Shown here one piece after another: positions 59,424 through 64,000 of a stretch of DNA of 64,000 bases. The notes below the pieces were generated by a model. That model was given only the letters and a program-made list of their open reading frames with translations. It ran no database searches and had not been told where the DNA came from. This DNA comes from Cavenderia fasciculata (taxonomy: Eukaryota > Evosea > Eumycetozoa > Acytosteliales > Cavenderiaceae), in NCBI RefSeq assembly GCF_000203815.1, contig NW_004457734.1:69233-133232 (forward strand), read 5' to 3'. The position numbers and the translations under genes were made by a program. Position 1 is the stretch's first letter. The number at the start of each line of letters is the position of its first letter.

Positions 59424-60219
59424 TAAAACTCGAACTAACAATAATAATTCTTCAACTGGTGGCATTTTACTGTCACCATATTCATTATCGGCTTTTTCAC
59501 CTCCACCTCCACCCATCCCATCACTCCCTCCAAGCTCTCCAACCCTCATCCTTCAAACTCAACCAACATCTTATCGACTCACTCCACCTTCCTCTACTCC
59601 CACCTCTCCCAATTTAGAATCTAATAATAATAATAATAATAATAACAATAACCAAAATAATAATAATAACAATAACGATACTCTAACAGCAACAACTACA
59701 ACAACTACAACAACAACAACTTCAACTTCAACTTCAACCACTAGTACGACGATAAATACCCAACAAGATAATCAGGGTATGAATGACACGAATGAGATTG
59801 AAGCATCGGCCAAAAAATGTATTCTCGTTGCAGAAGACAACCTTATCAACCAAAAGATCATTGTCAGACAGCTAGATAAGCTAGGATACGACATGATTGT
59901 AGGATCAGACGGAAACAAGGTACTTGATATTCTCAACTCTGAAGATTACAATTTTTCACTCATTCTCATGGATTGTCAAATGCCAGAGATGGATGGATTC
60001 GAATGCTCTAGGATCATCCGTCAATTGGAACCAAAAGGTCAACGCATTCCAATCATTGCAATGACAGCCAATTCAACAGCTGCAGAAGACCAATCCAAGG
60101 CATCAGGTATGGACGACTACCTCCCAAAACCAGTTAAAATTGATATGCTCAGTCAAATGTTACAAAAATGGATCCCCAATGACGGTTCAGAGCAACAATT
60201 TACTTTTTTCCAACGTTAG
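55795..60219 (+). CDS. Cytosolic PAS hybrid histidine kinase with pseudo-receiver and receiver
   Basis: Exon 1 is 55795-58836 (1014 residues), exon 2 is 58908-59239, exon 3 from about 59306 to 60219. After ~400 low-complexity residues come two PAS-like segments (FQSSPVIVWRTNSKGEMVYF near 460, MFSTLKGTIIDANDAFLSTF near 645), then a complete kinase core: H box NISHELRTP with His762, N box LVSNAVKF, G1 DTGIGI, F box FVPFIQ and G2 GGSGLGLSI. Receiver 1 (exon 2) is degenerate: VVEPN lacks the acidic pair and IIMVSD does not align its Asp as in active receivers, though the LMKPL lysine remains. Receiver 2 is intact (AEDN, LMDCQMP, AMTAN, LPKPV). It should feed the SDF/RegA-type phosphorelay. No membrane segment. 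The exon 2-3 junction does not join in frame by the best splice sites. Start at 55795; 55840 is an alternative. Confidence 0.88.
59383..59421. repeat. Asn-coding tract between the receivers of the PAS kinase
   Basis: A run of AAC then AAT triplets gives about 20 Asn in the linker that separates the degenerate receiver from the C-terminal receiver. The switch from AAC to AAT codons within the run suggests repeat expansion on top of an older coding tract. Confidence 0.85.
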
Positions 60220-60658
60220 GATAAGATTTAATAAATTTATTTATTCCCAATTAAATTAACTATATCATACTTTTAAAGTTACTTGTTTTCATCCAAAAGA
60301 TATTATTACGGATCACCACCATTTCCCAACAACAACAACAACAACAACAACGGGATGTGATGATCTTCATCGGCAATGAAACGGTTATTATGTTTTGACC
60401 AGGTGTATTTCTTTCCCGACTCGGGAATGAAAATGAAAGTCTTTTAAAATATCTCTCTCTGCCAATCCATCTTTTCAATCCACCCATCTTGGCATAGATA
60501 TTTTTTTAATGGTAAATTTTTTTAATTTCTCTCCTTTATATTCAAAAAATTGATTTAAACTTCGATGTGTACATAATCCAACTTTATCCAATGACTATTC
60601 TTCTTTTAAAATAAAGTGAAATAAATAGAAAATAAACCTAAAAGAGAGAGAGAAAAAG
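60220..60658. other. Spacer with (CAA)n and A/T runs
   Basis: 439 bp between the kinase stop and the start of the surface-protein gene. It has (CAA)n at 60329-60352, an ATTCCCAATTAAATT stretch, T runs (60499-60520) and a GA-rich leader (60641-60658). Nothing else is recognised. Confidence 0.55.
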
Positions 60659-63600
60659 ATGGTGGCGGGAAAATATAAATATAAAACATTAATTTATTGT
60701 TTTATTTTTTTGCTACTATTTATCACACGATCTTTTGGAGGTGTCATTATTAATGTCTACAACTCACTTGCAGTTTTCAGTAGTAATACTGGACAATGTA
60801 GTGGATCGTATACTCTAACACTTGCCTCAAATGTATCTGATGTATCTCAAATAACAGGAACAACAATAACTTTTATCACAAGTTCTTCTCTTGACAAATC
60901 TTTATTGAGTACTCCTGTCAAACAACTCAGAGTCGATTATTTAATGAATGGAGGCGTCACTTCAAATTCTACACTATCTCTAGTGTATGAAGATAGGACA
61001 TCTAATGCATATTCAGAATCATTTAATATTTATTTCAATTGTAATCGTATGTAAACACATAAAATACCCATTTAATAAATCTTTTGATCAATTTTATTTA
61101 TTTACTCTTTCTTTTTCTTCTACTACTTTAGTAACATTACCAAATATTAAATCAGTAGTTAAATTACCAACATTTACATTTAATAATCAATTGAGTAGTT
61201 ATTTGTTGGAACTGGATAACACCAATAGTTCATTCTTTTATCGGTATCCAAAGATAACAGATGCCTTTAGTTGTTCCACCAATACAACGTTGATAAGATG
61301 TGTGGTAGTTGATCAAACACCGCCATACCTAAAGGTACAACTTAATCTTGTATCAACGGGTCTCAGTGCACAAGCCGATGATTACTTTCTTGCCTATAGT
61401 CAACAACTGATAGATCCTCTGATACTGTATCTAAGCTCACCAACTGGAAACTCTCAAACAAAAACGACAGCACCTGCCTTTATGACACCATCTTGGCAAG
61501 CTAATTTGAATGTTAGGAGTGCCATCTATCCATTAGGATCAGATCCCAACCCAACAACAGCCATCCTATCATCAACCGAGAACATCTTGTTTATTACAAA
61601 TACATCAAGAGATACCAACCTATTATACTTTGCCGTCTATGGTCAAGAACAAGTTACCTTTAATAATAGTGGGTATATTCCAATGTATGGACCACTCTTG
61701 TCGGATGGTTCAACAATGAATTATATGCTCATTATGCCTCCACTCAATAGTTCTTGGGCATCTTATCATATGATTTTAGATGCGTATACAAATGCGGTCA
61801 TTACCCCCACTCGTAACTACTCGATGGCTACTCAAGTACCACTCAATTATTTTAATCAAACTTCATCTCAACTAAACAACACTTATTGGGTATTTGGTTT
61901 CAAGACTGATACACCATGTAAAGATTCTTTTCAATTTGGTGATATGAATAGTGGATTAATGTCTTTAAAACTACCACTTCCATTTGGATTGGTCAACAAG
62001 ACCGATGATTCACCCACCTATGATACATTGTTTGCCGTACCAATGCTCTACAAAAACTCTGTTGCCACTCAGATGTATTGTAGTGATTTGGGACTACCAA
62101 CTCGTAACACTCAGATACCTCATCCAATTTATCCGGCTGGTAAAATTTCCAATACAAGTGTTTTGTATTTAGATAGTTTCGAGGTAGTTCCATTCTCTTT
62201 CAACTCTATGTTGCTTCGATTCAGAGTCGTATCATCCAATCAATTTATGCAAATATCTATTGGGCGTCAAAAGGATGTATTGGTCACTTACAAGGATAGA
62301 ATGAATGGTACCATCTACGATGGATCCTATGAAGTTGAAATAACCTTTGGTTACCTCGACTATAAGGGAAGAAGTAACTATAGTTCCTATTTCCCATTCA
62401 CCATCTATGATGTATTGTCCAATTCATTTGACTATCATCAAGGCGATCCAACTCAAAAGAATTCAATCTATATTCCACTAGAAGATACAAATAATATCTT
62501 TAGTTTGAATTCCTTTTCAAACTTTGGTTTTGCCACACCTACCATCAATCTTGATACCTTTGTAGGAAGTTCAACCAATTCAATTGGAAATAGATTAACA
62601 TTTATTCTAAATCCAAAAAATGGTTCCCAAATTCATAAATCATTTGTTCCAACATTACAATTTAATCATGGTCATGGAAACATACAACAATTCCAAGGTT
62701 CATTTGATCCAGTCCTATCAAAAGCTACCATTGACTTTTCAGTACCAAGATATCTAGCTCCAGGTGTACTCTCCTATTCTCTTTTCCTTCCATATGAATT
62801 CACATTTGAAACTTTAAATAGTATATTACCAAATGCTAAACTTTTAATAATTAATACTATTACAAGTATGTAAAAAAAAACAAAAAAAGAAAAAGAAAAA
62901 AAAAAAAAGAAAATATATATTTATTTTTAATTTATTTTATAGAAATTGATCAATTACCACCATATATTAGTAGAGTATCAAGAATTATGGATGAAACACT
63001 TACATCATATACAACTCTTAGTTGGAATTTTACCATTATTGATGAGTATAATGGTTTTGATGTAGGACAAGTAATAGTACAAGGTGAAATGGATTATAAA
63101 CCATTTATATTTGAATTATCTAGTGACACTTTGGTAAAAGGTGATCGTTACAATGGTACTCATCAAATTATAATTAGTATTCCCAAACCTTGTTTCCCTG
63201 GAAGTTATTCAATCATCGACATGGAACTCATCGATAGAGGAGGCTATGTTTCTAGAATGAATTCACCTCCTACCACATACGAGACAAATGATCAAAGAAA
63301 GGGTTATTATCTTGACCCATTCTATGGTTTTATTGATCTGCGTTTGGAGAATCTCACCACAAGTGATATCTTTTGTAGACAGTTCCTTGATCGTGTTGCT
63401 CCAACATTGATATCACTGTCTATAGTCGGACCACCAACCATTGATACAGGTAGCTCTGCCAGATCATTCTCTGTCAATTTACAAGTAGTCGATACTGTAA
63501 TGGGAAGTGGTATATCTCTTAGAAACCTCCCAATCCTCTACGTTACCACACCTCTCTATGGTTTGGATACTATAGGTTATGAAGCACAACTTTTATCCTA

Positions 63601-64000
63601 TAACTCTGTAACCACTATTGCCAACTATACTGTACCAATCACTCTACCATATGGTTATGGTGCAGTAGACTCTATGATACATCTATCAGTTTATGGTCTC
63701 GTAGATCAGTTGTTCAATTATCGTGGATACCCATCAACTCTTTTACCTACAAGTACTGTCAAAGTTACCCGTTCAATCATACCCATCTTTGAAAATTACT
63801 ATTACACTCAGGGTGATAAAATTGTAGATATTACTATTAGAGGAAAGGCATTTGGAGATCCAAATAGTCTACCTGCCAATTGTACTATATCACATCACGA
63901 CTTTGCACTTAAATACTATACTGCCCCACTTGCTCAGGGCTACACCTTTTTAGTATTTACATATGATTTATCGATTGGTTCAATGTCTATTTCTTGTACA
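60659..64000 (+). CDS. Secreted or surface glycoprotein, EGF/TIG-family type (3' part beyond window)
   Basis: Exons 60659-61046, 61132-62865 and 62943 to the window end; phases match, over 1050 residues so far. A clear signal peptide leads (LIYCFIFLLLFITRSFGGVI, residues about 11-30, with FGG as cleavage region). What follows is beta-rich and non-repetitive, with at least a dozen N-glycosylation sites and few Cys. Near the window end a TIG/IPT-like immunoglobulin strand set starts (IIPIFENYYYTQGD, then IVDITIRGKAFG). Dictyostelids have a family of large membrane or cell-surface proteins (ComC, Tgr and other EGF/TIG proteins) with this order: signal peptide, divergent beta-rich region, TIG domains, EGF-like repeats and a membrane anchor. 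Only the first part is here, so the membership is by style of sequence; a cell-adhesion role is inference. Confidence 0.65.

Overview
The window is nuclear DNA of a social amoeba (Dictyostelia). The signs are very AT-rich spacers full of (AAT)n, (A)n, (T)n and (TA)n, proteins loaded with Asn, Gln, Ser and Thr runs, short introns of about 60-100 bp that start GTATGT/GTAAGT and end in T-rich TAG, and dictyostelid-typical gene content (tupA, RCC1-RhoGEF, hybrid histidine kinases, allantoicase, a polyketide-synthase relic). Exons are clearly less AT-rich than those of Dictyostelium discoideum, so a Cavenderia/Heterostelium-type species is more likely; this is an inference from composition only.

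Layout: 1-3.7 kb, 3' part missing, RCC1-repeat RhoGEF (-). 5.1-5.9 kb HEAT-like protein (-). 6.4-8.6 kb Golgi GT13 (GnT-I-like) enzyme (+). 8.6-10.2 kb ESCRT-II subunit Vps36 (-). 10.4-11.3 kb three-LIM protein (+). 11.6-13.6 kb co-repressor TupA (-). 13.9-19.7 kb a multi-pass membrane hybrid histidine kinase with a degenerate His box and two receivers (-). 21.2-23.0 kb low-complexity protein (+). 23.2-26.8 kb F-box/TMEM185-type membrane protein (+). 28.8-31.6 kb tyrosine phosphatase (+). 31.9-34.1 kb UAP56/Sub2 helicase with an exceptional 715-bp intron (+). 34.5-36.0 kb OGFOD2-like dioxygenase (+). 36.4-38.1 kb two-SH3 protein (+). 38.1-38.8 kb a 715-bp element with 164-bp inverted arms that forms the 3' end of an unrecognised gene (-, to 39.9 kb). 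40.6-40.9 kb polyketide-synthase relic. 41.0-41.6 kb acidic Ser-rich protein (+). 41.9-44.4 kb two-RRM protein (-). 44.9-47.4 kb TFIIIC subunit GTF3C5 (-). 47.8-48.1 kb a cluster of perfect hairpins without a gene. 48.6-50.8 kb multi-pass membrane protein (+). 51.5-52.7 kb allantoicase (+). 55.8-60.2 kb second hybrid histidine kinase, with PAS domains and two receivers (+). 60.7 kb to the end, a secreted/surface glycoprotein, 3' part missing (+).

The genes are mostly unrelated housekeeping and signalling genes, as usual in this phylum. Repeated themes are phosphorelay signalling (two hybrid kinases), gene expression (TupA, UAP56, TFIIIC, RRM protein) and membrane traffic (Vps36, GT13, RhoGEF). 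All exon boundaries were placed by eye from splice consensus and reading-frame continuity.
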